Assembly: GCF_001610975.1 (NCBI RefSeq)
Contig: NZ_CP013342.1
Location: 3,605,001 to 3,669,000 of the forward strand
DNA length: 64,000 nt
Origin: Sphingopyxis terrae subsp. terrae NBRC 15098
GTDB lineage: Bacteria > Pseudomonadota > Alphaproteobacteria > Sphingomonadales > Sphingomonadaceae
Direction of reading: 5' to 3'
Within the stretch, counting starts at the first letter, position 1; each line of letters opens with the position of its first letter. This document shows, piece by piece, positions 54,401-64,000 of this stretch. The translations under genes and the position numbers were made by a program. The notes under the pieces are model-generated. The model saw nothing but the letters and a program-made list of their open reading frames with translations, ran no database searches and had not been told where the DNA came from.

Positions 54401-54478
54401 TGGGGCGATCGACGGGACTTGAACCCGCGACCCCCGGTACCACAAACCGGTGCTCTAACCAACTGAGCTACGATCGCC
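54401..54478 (-). tRNA. tRNA-His (anticodon GUG)
   Basis: A 78-base cloverleaf on the minus strand. The acceptor stem GCGATCG/CGATCGC, the D arm with GCTC, the anticodon arm CCGGT-TTGTGGT-ACCGG with anticodon GTG, and the T arm GCGGG-TTCAAGT-CCCGT are all regular. Position -1 is an encoded G opposite C73, the identity feature of tRNA-His. The 3' CCA is encoded in the gene. Confidence 0.95.
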
Positions 54479-54578
54479 ATATGCCGGGCGAGACCGCCTG
54501 CGACAGCGCGCGGCGATAGGCGTGACCACCCCTTTCGTCAAGCATTGTTCGCATGGCCAACGCCGCCTAAAAGAGGCC

Positions 54579-55259
54579 ATGTCCGGAAACGAGCATGTCG
54601 ATATGGCGCTGTCGGGCGCCGACCGTACCGCCGAGCGGCTGTCGCTGCTTCCTGGCATCCGGCGCGCACCGACGACCAAGCTGCAGCAATTCATGCTGGT
54701 GGGTTTTCTCGATCCCGCAACATGCGCCGGGCTGATGGCGCAGATCGACCGCGACGTGCGCCCTTCGACGATCGCCGATCCCAATGGTGACGAAGCTTTC
54801 CGGACCAGCACGACCTGCGACCTCGATCACCGCGATCCGCTGGTGCGGGCGGTCAACGCGCGGCTGCATGATATCACCGGAATACCGCTGGATCATGGCG
54901 AGCCGCTACAGGGGCAGCGCTATGATGTGGGGCAGGAGTTCAAGGCGCATACCGACTATTTCGACCCGCACGGCGCCGACTGGGAGACCTATTGCGCGAT
55001 TCCCGGACAGCGAACCTGGACGTTGATGGTCTATCTCAACCAGCCCCAGGCGGGCGGCGCGACGCGCTTTCTCGCCACGGGCAAGATGCACCAGCCTGAA
55101 ACGGGCAAACTCGTCGCGTGGAACAATGTCCGCGCGGACGGAAAGCCGAACCCCGAGACGCTCCATCACGGAATGAAGGTGCGCAAGGGCCGCAAATATA
55201 TCATCACCAAATGGTTCCGCGAACGCACCTGGCCATGGGCCGAGGGCGAGCTAGGCTGA
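54579..55259 (+). CDS. 2OG-Fe(II) oxygenase, prolyl 4-hydroxylase-like
   Basis: A 226-residue oxygenase of the P4Hc type. The jelly roll carries the iron facial triad His124-x-Asp126 in FKAHTDYFDPHG and the distal His196 in LHHGMKVRKGRKYII, with Lys206 placed to bind 2-oxoglutarate. GLMAQIDRDVRPSTI leads in. It presumably hydroxylates a protein or peptide side chain; the target is unknown. AGAGG before the ATG fixes the start; an upstream in-frame ATG at 54522 seems less likely. Confidence 0.87.
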   Translation: MSGNEHVDMALSGADRTAERLSLLPGIRRAPTTKLQQFMLVGFLDPATCAGLMAQIDRDVRPSTIADPNGDEAFRTSTTCDLDHRDPLVRAVNARLHDITGIPLDHGEPLQGQRYDVGQEFKAHTDYFDPHGADWETYCAIPGQRTWTLMVYLNQPQAGGATRFLATGKMHQPETGKLVAWNNVRADGKPNPETLHHGMKVRKGRKYIITKWFRERTWPWAEGELG

Positions 55260-55268
55260 TCCGGCCGA

Positions 55269-55296
55269 CCGTGCCTCGGCGTCTGCCGAGACACGG
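55269..55296. terminator. Bidirectional hairpin between the oxygenase and SIMPL genes
   Basis: CCGTG-C-CTCGGC at 55269-55280 pairs with GCCGAG-A-CACGG at 55285-55296 around a GTCT loop, with one mismatch. It sits at the convergent ends of two genes, the usual place for a shared terminator, though neither side has a long T-run. Confidence 0.45.
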
Positions 55297-55305
55297 CCCA
55301 GACCT

Positions 55306-56046
55306 TTAGCGTACCAGCCGATACTGGAAACTCAAAGTCAACGTGTTGCCGACCTGACCCGGCTCGACCGGCGTCGATTTGGCCTCTGCGGCCATCATCT
55401 GCACGCGCGGCATGGGGACCGGCCCGCCGACAGCACCGCCTTCGCTGATCGAAACCAGCTCGGCGGCGCGATAGCCGGCCAGCTTGGCATAGTCCGCCGC
55501 CTTCGCTTCGGCAGCCTTGATCGCCGCGCCGCGAACGCCGACAAGCTGCGCATCGGGATCTTTCATCGCGAACCAGGGGCCATCGATATTGGTCCCGCCC
55601 GCCGCGACGAGCGCATCGAGCAGCGGCCCGATATCGTCGATCTTCGGCGTCGTCGCGCGCACGCTGTTGCTGACCTGATAGCCCAGGAAGCGCGGCGGCT
55701 GACCGTCGCTACGATTATTATAGTCATATTGCGGCGACAAGCTGATGCCGCTTGTCTGAATATCCTCGGCCTTGATCCCGCGCGCCTTGGCAGCGGCGAT
55801 CAGCTTGTCCATCGCGGCGGCGTTCAGCCGCATTGCTTCGACTGCGGTTGGCGCGGTCGTCGTCACGCCGGCGCCCACCGTCGCCTCATCGGGCCGCGAA
55901 CGGACCTCCTCGCTCACGCTGAAGCTCAGGATCGGTCCTTCCGTCGTCGCTGTCGTCACCGTCGAACCTCCCTGCTGTGCAATGGCCGGCGTCGCAGCCA
56001 GCAGCGCGATGCCGGTCGCCATGGCGGTGAACATATGCTTGGTCAT
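55306..56046 (-). CDS. SIMPL-domain (DUF541) periplasmic protein
   Basis: A 246-residue exported protein. A signal peptide (MFTAMATGIALLAATPAIAQ) precedes the SIMPL domain: ILSFSVSEEVRSRPDEATVGAGVTTTAPTAVEAM, DIQTSGISLSPQYDYNN and GYQVSNSVRATTPKIDDIGPLLDALVAAG. Bacterial members are linked to oxidative and envelope stress, as in E. coli YggE. AGGAGTTTGAT before the ATG fixes the start. Confidence 0.88.
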   Translation of the reverse strand: MTKHMFTAMATGIALLAATPAIAQQGGSTVTTATTEGPILSFSVSEEVRSRPDEATVGAGVTTTAPTAVEAMRLNAAAMDKLIAAAKARGIKAEDIQTSGISLSPQYDYNNRSDGQPPRFLGYQVSNSVRATTPKIDDIGPLLDALVAAGGTNIDGPWFAMKDPDAQLVGVRGAAIKAAEAKAADYAKLAGYRAAELVSISEGGAVGGPVPMPRVQMMAAEAKSTPVEPGQVGNTLTLSFQYRLVR

Positions 56047-56181
56047 ATCAAACTCCTGTAGGCCGGACCCCCGGCCGATCGTGGATACCCACCCCATACG
56101 CAGGACGGAGTGGGCCCGTTCCCGCCTTTGGGCGCTCGGCGCTTGCATGACGCTGAACGCCTATGTAGCGAGCCGTTCATC

Positions 56182-57963
<1,782 letters not shown>

Positions 57964-57979
57964 GTCCTGCACCACAGGC

Positions 57980-58014
57980 AAAGAAAAAGGGCACCGCGTT
58001 GCCGCGGCGCCCTT
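57980..58014 (-). terminator. Rho-independent terminator of rpsU
   Basis: On the minus strand AAGGGCGCCGCGG pairs with CGCGGTGCCCTT around a short loop and is followed by TTTTTCTTT. It lies about 30 bases after the rpsU stop and 17 bases after the end of the opposing ABC-F gene. Confidence 0.7.
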
Positions 58015-58046
58015 CTACGAAACAGGATTTCGTATCGAAGACGGTC

Positions 58047-58253
58047 TTACTTGATACCGTCGCGTTCCATCCGCTTGCGCTCCATCTTGCGGGCGCGGCG
58101 GACGGCGGCGGCGCGTTCGCGCGCACGCTTTTCGCTCGGCTTTTCGTAGTGACGGCGCAGCTTCATTTCGCGATACACGCCTTCCCGCTGCAGCTTCTTC
58201 TTGAGCGCGCGGAGGGCCTGGTCGACATTATTGTCGCGAACGATGATCTGCAT
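58047..58253 (-). CDS. rpsU: 30S ribosomal protein S21
   Basis: A 68-residue basic protein: [21 protein letters not shown], then RREMKLR-type region [41 protein letters not shown]21 takes part in initiation at the platform of the small subunit. Longer open frames upstream are not coding: the ATG at 58253 with GGAGAC upstream fits the family. It has its own terminator. Confidence 0.95.
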   Translation of the reverse strand: MQIIVRDNNVDQALRALKKKLQREGVYREMKLRRHYEKPSEKRARERAAAVRRARKMERKRMERDGIK

Positions 58254-58524
58254 ACGCCGTGTCGTCTCCTGTTCGTCAGACGGCCGAGGCTTCCGGCGGA
58301 AATCCGGGTTGCCATAGGTCGCCGATATTCGGGCAATAAAAAGAGCGTCGCAAAGGCGCGACGTTCCGTTGGGGCGGCCACTAGAGAGATTCGCGCCAAA
58401 ATGCAAGCCCCCACGCGGCAAATCGTCGCTCTTCCGCGCGCGGATGCCCGCCGCCGCCATTGCGCGCGCCCGCTCGCCTGTGGCATAGGTAGCAAGACGA
58501 AACCGACAGGAAGAGGATCGCCCG

Positions 58525-59289
58525 ATGGCAACCCAGCTCAAGCGCAACAGCAAATATAGCGAAGCCGAATGGACGGCGCGGCTCGAACTCGCCGCCTGCT
58601 ACCGAATTTTCGCGATGATGGGCTGGGACGAAATGATCTTCAACCACATTACGGTGAAGGTGCCGGACGAGGACGGCAGCTACCTCATCAACCCCTATGG
58701 CATGCACTTCAGCGAAGTGACTGCGTCGAGCCTGATCAAGATCGACATCGACGGCAACAAGGTCGACGTGGATAATCCGTGGCACGTCAACAAGGCGGGC
58801 TTCGTCCAGCACAGCCTGTTCCACCGCGTGCTGCCCGACGCCCATGCGATCATCCACACCCACACGACCGCGACAACGGCGGTCTGTTCGCTCGAGGGTG
58901 GGCTCCAGCCTGTGAACTTCTATGCCTGCAATTTCATGGGCCAGCTTGGCTATCATGATTTCGAGGGTGTGACGGTGCGCGAGGAAGAGGGCGAACGCCT
59001 CGTCGAAAATCTGGGCGACAAGCGCATCCTGATGCTGAAGAATCACGGTCCCGTCGTGATGGGCAAGACGCTGACCGACGCCTTCATCAAATATTGGGCG
59101 CTCCAGCGCGCCTGCGAAATCCAGCTCGCAACGATGAGCATGGGCAAGCCGATCACCGTCCCCGAAGACGTGATCAAGGTCCATCAGCGCGACCTATACA
59201 TGGCCGCAATTCCCGGCCAGTCGGGCAAGGCCGAATTCGACGCGATGGTGCGCAAGGTCGACAAGATCGACACGAGCTGGCGTGACTAA
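58525..59289 (+). CDS. Class II aldolase/adducin family protein
   Basis: A 254-residue zinc aldolase-type protein. Zinc histidines are His111 and His113 in [18 protein letters not shown] and His174 in [31 protein letters not shown] and [16 protein letters not shown] match the adducin head/fuculose aldolase group, in which many members have no known substrate. GGAAGAGG precedes the ATG. The 2Fe-2S gene follows after 27 bases. Confidence 0.87.
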   Translation: MATQLKRNSKYSEAEWTARLELAACYRIFAMMGWDEMIFNHITVKVPDEDGSYLINPYGMHFSEVTASSLIKIDIDGNKVDVDNPWHVNKAGFVQHSLFHRVLPDAHAIIHTHTTATTAVCSLEGGLQPVNFYACNFMGQLGYHDFEGVTVREEEGERLVENLGDKRILMLKNHGPVVMGKTLTDAFIKYWALQRACEIQLATMSMGKPITVPEDVIKVHQRDLYMAAIPGQSGKAEFDAMVRKVDKIDTSWRD

Positions 59290-59316
59290 TCACCGCGTTC
59301 GGCTAAGACGGGCGGC

Positions 59317-59862
59317 ATGACAAAATTCTCGGTCAACGACCGCCCGGTCGAATATCGCATGGATCCCGAAACGCCCCTGCTCTGGGCGCTGCGCGATGCG
59401 TCGAACCTGACCGGGACCAAATATGGCTGCGGCACCGGCGACTGCGGCGCCTGCACCGTCGATATCGACGGTGAGGCCATCCGCAGTTGCCTTGTGACCA
59501 TTGCCGAATGCGAAGGCCGTTTCGTCACCACGATCGAGGGATTGTCACGCGACCGCAGTCACCCGGTCCAGCAAAGCTGGGTCGCCGAACAGGTGCCGCA
59601 GTGCGGCTTTTGCCAGTCTGGGATGATCATGACGGCCGCCGCGTTGCTGCGCAAGAACAGCAACCCCAGCGACGCCGAAATCGACGCCGCGATGACGGGC
59701 ATTTGCCGCTGCGGCAGCTACCCCCGCATGCGCGAAGCGATCCGCCGCGCCGGCCGGGTGATCCGGGGTGAGGAGCGCATCGCCGCCGCACCGCCGCCGG
59801 GCATCCGGCCCGACGACGCTGCTCGCGCCGTCCCGGCGCTGCGCCCGGCGGAGGGAAACTGA
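59317..59862 (+). CDS. (2Fe-2S) subunit of an isoquinoline 1-oxidoreductase-type enzyme, orphan
   Basis: A 181-residue protein with two 2Fe-2S clusters as in molybdenum hydroxylase small subunits. The plant-type cluster uses Cys38, Cys43, Cys46 in GCGTGDCGACT and Cys58. The second, helical cluster uses Cys96 and Cys99 in QCGFCQSGM and Cys130 and Cys132 in GICRCGSYPRMREA. The closest group is IorA of isoquinoline 1-oxidoreductase. The large molybdopterin subunit that should follow is missing: the next gene is an unrelated repeat protein. The short tail beyond residue 150 is low-complexity. Confidence 0.85.
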   Translation: MTKFSVNDRPVEYRMDPETPLLWALRDASNLTGTKYGCGTGDCGACTVDIDGEAIRSCLVTIAECEGRFVTTIEGLSRDRSHPVQQSWVAEQVPQCGFCQSGMIMTAAALLRKNSNPSDAEIDAAMTGICRCGSYPRMREAIRRAGRVIRGEERIAAAPPPGIRPDDAARAVPALRPAEGN

Positions 59863-59974
59863 ACGACAGGCAACAGTCCGGTTCAGCGCTCACTCATCTG
59901 ATCGGCGGTAATTTCCGATTCATCATCCCGATCGGCCGGGTGCCGCATGGGACATGGATCTGGAGTGTGCCGAA

Positions 59975-60859
59975 ATGAAGAAGACATTCGGAGGATTGCT
60001 GATCGCAGCGACGATCCTCACCCCCATCGCGCCCGCCGCCGCTCAGGCGAATGGCGAGCGCATTCAGATTGCCCAGCGCGGCGATCGCGGCGACCAGCGC
60101 GGCGATCGCGGTGACCACCGCGGCTCGCGTGGGACCGATGGCCGCCGTGGCGACTGGAACGGCGGCAATCGCGGCCAGAACCGGACCGCCCAGCCCGCAC
60201 CGCAACCGCAGGCCCAGCCGCAGCAGCGCAATTACCGCACTGACCGGCGCGCGCCGCAGGGGCAGCAGTGGCAGGGACAGCGCAACGATACGCAGCGCGA
60301 GCAGCAATGGCAGGGTCAGCGCGGCGAAAGTCAGCGCCAGCAATGGCAAGGCCAGCGCGGCAACACGAGCGACCGCAGCCGAGATCGCAGCGGCCAGCCC
60401 GACCGCCGTTTCTATCGTCAGGACAATGACCGGAACGACCGGCGTTACGACCGCAACGATAATCGGCGCTATGACCGGAACGACAACCGCCGGTACGATA
60501 ACAACCGGCGCTATGATAACGACCGTCGTTACGACAATCGGCGCGGCAGCAACTGGAACCGCGACTGGCGCAGCGACCGTCGCTACGACTGGCGCGGGTA
60601 TCGCGACCGCAACCGGAGCTATTACCGGATGCCGCGCTATTACAACCCGTACCGGGGCCGCAATTACACGCGCTTCAGCATCGGTTTTTCGCTGGGTTCG
60701 CTCTTCTACAGCCAGCGCTACTGGATCAACGATCCCGGCTATTATCGCCTGCCGCCCGCTTACGGTCCCTATCGCTGGGTGCGCTATTATGACGATGCGC
60801 TGCTCGTGAACACCTACACGGGCCAGGTGGTCGATGTGATCTACGACTTCTTCTGGTAA
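59975..60859 (+). CDS. RcnB-like periplasmic protein with tandem low-complexity repeats
   Basis: A 294-residue exported protein with a signal peptide (KTFGGLLIAATILTPIAPAAAQ). The N-terminal half is built of repeats: RGDRGDQRGDRGDHRG, four copies of QQWQGQRG-like units, then eight copies of RYDRNDNR-like units. The C-terminal RcnB domain reads DPGYYRLPPAYGPYRWVRYYDDALLVNTYTGQVVDVIYDFFW in several short segments. RcnB proteins are linked to metal homeostasis in the periplasm. The repeats are arginine-, aspartate- and tyrosine-rich and probably disordered. GGAGTG precedes the ATG. Confidence 0.8.
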   Translation: MKKTFGGLLIAATILTPIAPAAAQANGERIQIAQRGDRGDQRGDRGDHRGSRGTDGRRGDWNGGNRGQNRTAQPAPQPQAQPQQRNYRTDRRAPQGQQWQGQRNDTQREQQWQGQRGESQRQQWQGQRGNTSDRSRDRSGQPDRRFYRQDNDRNDRRYDRNDNRRYDRNDNRRYDNNRRYDNDRRYDNRRGSNWNRDWRSDRRYDWRGYRDRNRSYYRMPRYYNPYRGRNYTRFSIGFSLGSLFYSQRYWINDPGYYRLPPAYGPYRWVRYYDDALLVNTYTGQVVDVIYDFFW

Positions 60860-60889
60860 TATTCCTTTCGGTTATCAGAAGCCAAACTG

Positions 60890-60918
60890 AAGGGCCGGTT
60901 CGTCCGGCCCTTCTTTTA
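60890..60918 (+). terminator. Rho-independent terminator after the RcnB-like gene
   Basis: AAGGGCCGG at 60890-60898 pairs perfectly with CCGGCCCTT at 60904-60912 around a five-base loop, followed by CTTTTA. It lies 31 bases after the stop codon. Confidence 0.75.
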
Positions 60919-60982
60919 TGCACCCTCCCCTTGCCCTCGCGCTCCGGCCGCGCCACGGTGGGCGAAAGACAGGGGAGATATC

Positions 60983-62260
60983 ATGCTGAAGAAAAGCCTG
61001 CTCGCCGCCGCAGCGGTTGCCGCCATGCTGGGCGGCGTTGCCGCCGAAGCCAAGACGACGCTCGTATATGCCGCGCGCGTCATCACCGATCCCGACAAGC
61101 CCGCGCTTGGCCCGTCGACCGTGACCGTCACCGATGGCCGGATCATGACGATCGAGCCGGGCCGAGCCGCCGCTCCGGCAGGTACCGAATTCATCGATCT
61201 CGGCGACAAGACGCTGCTTCCCGGCCTGATCGACCTCCACGTTCATCTGACCGGCGATCCGGGAGGTGATTTCCGCAACGAAGCGGTCGATCCCGACGAA
61301 TGGGGCGTTGTCGTCGGCGTCAAAAATGCCGCGATCACGCTGCGCGCCGGCTTCACCACGGTGCGTGAGGCGGGGTCGGGGCAATATACCGCCTTCTCGC
61401 TGCGCCGCGGTACCGCCGAAGGGTTGATTGAAGGGCCGCGGATCATAGCCGCCGGTGTGCCCTTGTCGATCATCGGCGGCCATGGCGACGTCACTGGCTT
61501 CCGCGAAGATGTCCACGCCATACTCGATCAGGGCTATACCTGCACGGGCGCCGTGGAATGCGCCGAAAAGGTGCGCAAGGCATCGCGCGCCGGCGCCGAT
61601 GTCATCAAGATCACCGCGACCGGTGGCGTCCTGTCGCAGCAGGGCCGCGGCCTCGGTGCGCATTTCTCGAATGATGAACTCGTCAGCATCGCCGATACCG
61701 CCCATTCGCTGGGCCTCAAGGTCATGGCGCATGCGCATGGCGAGCGGGGGATCGAGGCCGCCGCCGCCGCCGGGATCGACAGCATCGAACATGGCACCTT
61801 CGCCGATGATGCCGCGCTCAAGGTCATGAAGGCCAAGGGCACCTATCTCGTCCCGACCCTCATGGCGTTCGAGGGCGTGCGCGAACGGCTCGGCAAGGGC
61901 ATCTACACCCCCACTGTCGAGGAAAAGGTCCGCATGACGCTCGGCCGCGTGGGTCAGGCCGTGACGCGGGCAAAGGCGCTGGGCGTGCCGATCGCGTTCG
62001 GCACCGACGCCGGTGTGTTCGAACATGGCCGCAACGCTGGCGAGTTCGCGCTGCTCGTCAAGGCGGGACTGACCCCGCGCGAGGCGTTGGCGAGCGCGAC
62101 GACCACCGCCGCCCGGTTGCTGTCGATGGAAAACGAGATCGGCCGCATCGCACCGGGCATGTCTGCCGACATGATCGCGGTCGATGGCGATCCGCTCGGC
62201 GATGTGACGACCCTCGAACATGTGCGCTGGGTCATGGCGCGCGGGCGTATCGCCGACTGA
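60983..62260 (+). CDS. Exported metal-dependent amidohydrolase (imidazolonepropionase-like)
   Basis: A 425-residue exported hydrolase. The signal peptide MLKKSLLAAAAVAAMLGGVAAEA precedes a TIM-barrel of the amidohydrolase fold. Metal ligands are His86 and His88 in LIDLHVHLTGD, a carboxylated lysine Lys209 in DVIKITATGG, His250 in VMAHAHGERG, His270 in SIEHGTF, and the catalytic Asp342 in FGTDAGV. Exported relatives include Xaa-Pro/Xaa-Arg dipeptidases (Sgx9260-type); the substrate is not certain. The gene is convergent with the GGDEF-EAL gene. Confidence 0.88.
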   Translation: MLKKSLLAAAAVAAMLGGVAAEAKTTLVYAARVITDPDKPALGPSTVTVTDGRIMTIEPGRAAAPAGTEFIDLGDKTLLPGLIDLHVHLTGDPGGDFRNEAVDPDEWGVVVGVKNAAITLRAGFTTVREAGSGQYTAFSLRRGTAEGLIEGPRIIAAGVPLSIIGGHGDVTGFREDVHAILDQGYTCTGAVECAEKVRKASRAGADVIKITATGGVLSQQGRGLGAHFSNDELVSIADTAHSLGLKVMAHAHGERGIEAAAAAGIDSIEHGTFADDAALKVMKAKGTYLVPTLMAFEGVRERLGKGIYTPTVEEKVRMTLGRVGQAVTRAKALGVPIAFGTDAGVFEHGRNAGEFALLVKAGLTPREALASATTTAARLLSMENEIGRIAPGMSADMIAVDGDPLGDVTTLEHVRWVMARGRIAD

Positions 62261-62270
62261 CGACAGGAGA

Positions 62271-64000
62271 TCAGGCGGCGCGGTCGATCCGCCCGCCTGT
62301 CCGGCGTTCCTTCGCCCCGGCGCCGCCGACCAGCGCGCCGATGTCGACCATTTGTGCAAAACGGACGCCGACGCGGTTCCCGTCGGACCAGCGCGCTTCG
62401 GCGTCCATCACCACATCAGCGCCGAATTCGATCAGCAGCGACGTTCCTGCGGGGACATTCCACAAACCTTCAATCAGCGCGCCGCGCGACGACAGATTGC
62501 GCACAATCGCTTCATAGCGATAGCCGCCGCTCGCGATCTGGATCGTCCGGAAGGTCCGCATCCGCGCTTCGCGCGCGCTCTTGTAACCCTGCGCGACCGC
62601 CTTGCCATTGCCGTCGGCAAGCAAAGCCAGCACTTCCTCGACGGTCATCGGCTTGCCGTAGATATAGCCTTGGACATGGCTGCAGCCGAGGCCGCGGATC
62701 AGCGCCAGATCGTCGTGCGTTTCAACCCCCTCGGCGGTGGTTTCCATCTTGAGCGCCGTCGCCAATCCGACGATCGACGAAATGATCGCGGCATTCATGC
62801 TGCTGGGATCGGCCGCGCCGAGCACGAAGCTCTGGTCGATCTTGATCTTGTCGAACGGCGCCTTCTTCAGATAGCCGAGCGCCGAGTAGCCGGTGCCGAA
62901 ATCGTCGAGGGCTAGCCGCACCCCGGTACGCTTCAACCGTTGGAACATCTCCAGATTTTCGGGACTTTCGTCGAGGAAGACACCTTCGGTAATTTCCAGC
63001 TCGAGCTGATCGGGACGAATACCCGCGGCCGCGACAGCGCTGAGGATCGTCGCGGGCAATTTTTCATTGGCAAACTGTCGCGGCGACACATTGACGGCAA
63101 CGCGATACTCCTGCCCCAATCGCGCGATCGTGGCGCAGGCGGTGCGGATGATCCATTCGCCGATCGGGACAATCAGGTTCGATTCTTCGGCGATCGGAAT
63201 GAACTTCGAGGGGCTGATGACTGCATCGCCGCCCTGTTGCCAGCGGATCAGCGCCTCGAAGCCGCTGATGCGTTCGCTGCAGACATTGACGATCGGCTGG
63301 TACAGCAGCTTCAGTTCGTCCTTCGCCAGCGCATCGCGCAACGCATCTTCTATCGCCTTGCGTTCGCTTGCCTGGTTATGCATCGCGTCGGCATAGAAGC
63401 GATAAACCCCGCGCCCGGCGTCCTTCGCCGCATAGAGCGCAAGATCGGCGTTGCGCACCACCGCCGACGAGCCGATCCCGTCGCTTTCCGAAATGGCGAT
63501 GCCGATCGACGATCCGATGCGGATGCGCTCGCCCTCAATCAGAAAGGGCTTGGCAAGGCTCAGGATGATCGCATTGGCGATCCCCGCGAGCTTTTCGACC
63601 TGGGTGATCTGGGGCAGCACGATCTGGAACTCGTCGCCGCCCAGTCGTCCCACCTGCCCTTTGTCGCCGACGACCTGCGTCAGCCGCGCCGCGACCTGTT
63701 GCAGCAATTGGTCGCCGACCGGATGCCCCATCGTGTCGTTGACCGCCTTGAACCGGTCGAGGTCCATCAGCAGAAGCGCGCAGGGCTGCGCCTGCCCGAG
63801 ATGATTCTTGAGCGCGCGCTCGAGCAGATCGGTGATGTGCAGGCGGTTCGCGAGGCCGGTTAGCGTATCGTACCGCGCGAGCTGATTGATCTGCTGTTCG
63901 GACTTGCGCTTTTCGGTGAGGTCGGTGCCGCTGCCGCGAAAGCCCTGAAAATTGCCGAGCGCGTTCGAAATCGGATGGCCTGAAATCGACCACCAGCGCT
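62271..64000 (-). CDS. PAS-GGDEF-EAL-PilZ cyclic-di-GMP protein (N-terminus outside window)
   Basis: A 575-residue fragment that runs off the right edge. It begins inside a PAS-like domain (RWWSISGHPISNALGNFQGFRGSGTDLTEKR). The diguanylate cyclase domain has an intact GRLGGDEFQIVLP motif. The phosphodiesterase domain has intact GFEALIRWQ, NVSPRQF, LDDFGTGYSALGYLKK and FDKIKIDQSFV. A C-terminal PilZ-like domain (RYEAIVRNLSSRGALIEGL, EARWSDGNRVGVRF) could bind c-di-GMP. Both motifs look active, so it may do both reactions. It stops ten bases after the opposite amidohydrolase gene ends. Confidence 0.9.
   Translation of the reverse strand, partial: RWWSISGHPISNALGNFQGFRGSGTDLTEKRKSEQQINQLARYDTLTGLANRLHITDLLERALKNHLGQAQPCALLLMDLDRFKAVNDTMGHPVGDQLLQQVAARLTQVVGDKGQVGRLGGDEFQIVLPQITQVEKLAGIANAIILSLAKPFLIEGERIRIGSSIGIAISESDGIGSSAVVRNADLALYAAKDAGRGVYRFYADAMHNQASERKAIEDALRDALAKDELKLLYQPIVNVCSERISGFEALIRWQQGGDAVISPSKFIPIAEESNLIVPIGEWIIRTACATIARLGQEYRVAVNVSPRQFANEKLPATILSAVAAAGIRPDQLELEITEGVFLDESPENLEMFQRLKRTGVRLALDDFGTGYSALGYLKKAPFDKIKIDQSFVLGAADPSSMNAAIISSIVGLATALKMETTAEGVETHDDLALIRGLGCSHVQGYIYGKPMTVEEVLALLADGNGKAVAQGYKSAREARMRTFRTIQIASGGYRYEAIVRNLSSRGALIEGLWNVPAGTSLLIEFGADVVMDAEARWSDGNRVGVRFAQMVDIGALVGGAGAKERRTGGRIDRAA

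Overview
The window looks like a chromosomal stretch of a high-GC alphaproteobacterium of the Sphingomonadales, most likely Sphingopyxis or a close relative. This is inferred from protein character (two TonB receptors, the PqqD/HprK-like/nucleotidyltransferase cassette, OxyR, IlvC and LeuA types, many small sphingomonad-type hypothetical proteins) and is not proven from the sequence alone. Most genes are housekeeping and lie in tight runs in which the stop codon of one gene overlaps the start of the next (ATGA, GTGA or TTGA).

Layout. 1-6.6 kb: a partial dienelactone hydrolase, a HAD phosphatase, and a minus-strand run glmU - hypothetical - RHH antitoxin - PIN toxin - glmS - GFA protein, so both genes for UDP-GlcNAc supply flank a toxin-antitoxin pair; gph diverges from glmU. 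6.6-11.9 kb: a minus-strand run maiA - TonB receptor - MarR - PqqD-like - HprK-like kinase - nucleotidyltransferase. 11.9-14.8 kb: a periplasmic beta-helix protein with a diheme cytochrome, then DinB. 14.8-19.0 kb: a region rich in lower-GC accessory genes, with small membrane proteins, a 159-bp element with 18-bp inverted termini, a serpin, oxyR and a small exported protein. 19.0-24.1 kb: moaE, moaD, pgsA, an LplT-like MFS transporter, rlpA, serB and miaA.

24.1-31.0 kb holds ilvB-ilvN-ilvC and bioF-bioD-bioA, with palindromic repeats in nearly every gap. 31.1-36.3 kb: exported proteins, including a 1151-residue TPR/CHAT protein and a YceI protein. 36.4-38.3 kb: leuA behind a leucine-rich leader peptide with alternative hairpins. 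38.4-43.0 kb: small genes (a cold-shock protein with an IF-1-like protein, several tiny ORFs), a divergent SnoaL/MarR pair with two clear operator palindromes, and nitronate monooxygenase. 43-50 kb: kup and the cytochrome c maturation operon ccmC-D-E-F-G-H-I. 50.2-55.3 kb: a second TonB receptor, DUF454, a Leu/Glu/Phe-type dehydrogenase, tRNA-His and a prolyl-hydroxylase-like oxygenase. 55.3-64 kb: a SIMPL protein, an ABC-F ATPase, rpsU, a class II aldolase, an orphan 2Fe-2S subunit, an RcnB-like repeat protein, an exported amidohydrolase and a PAS-GGDEF-EAL-PilZ protein cut by the window end.

The best candidates for uncharacterised biology are the PqqD/HprK-like/nucleotidyltransferase cassette, which resembles peptide-modifying enzymes but has no visible precursor; the exported CHAT protease-like protein; the beta-helix/diheme cytochrome pair; and the serpin island. 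No CRISPR array, rRNA, phage or intact insertion sequence was seen.
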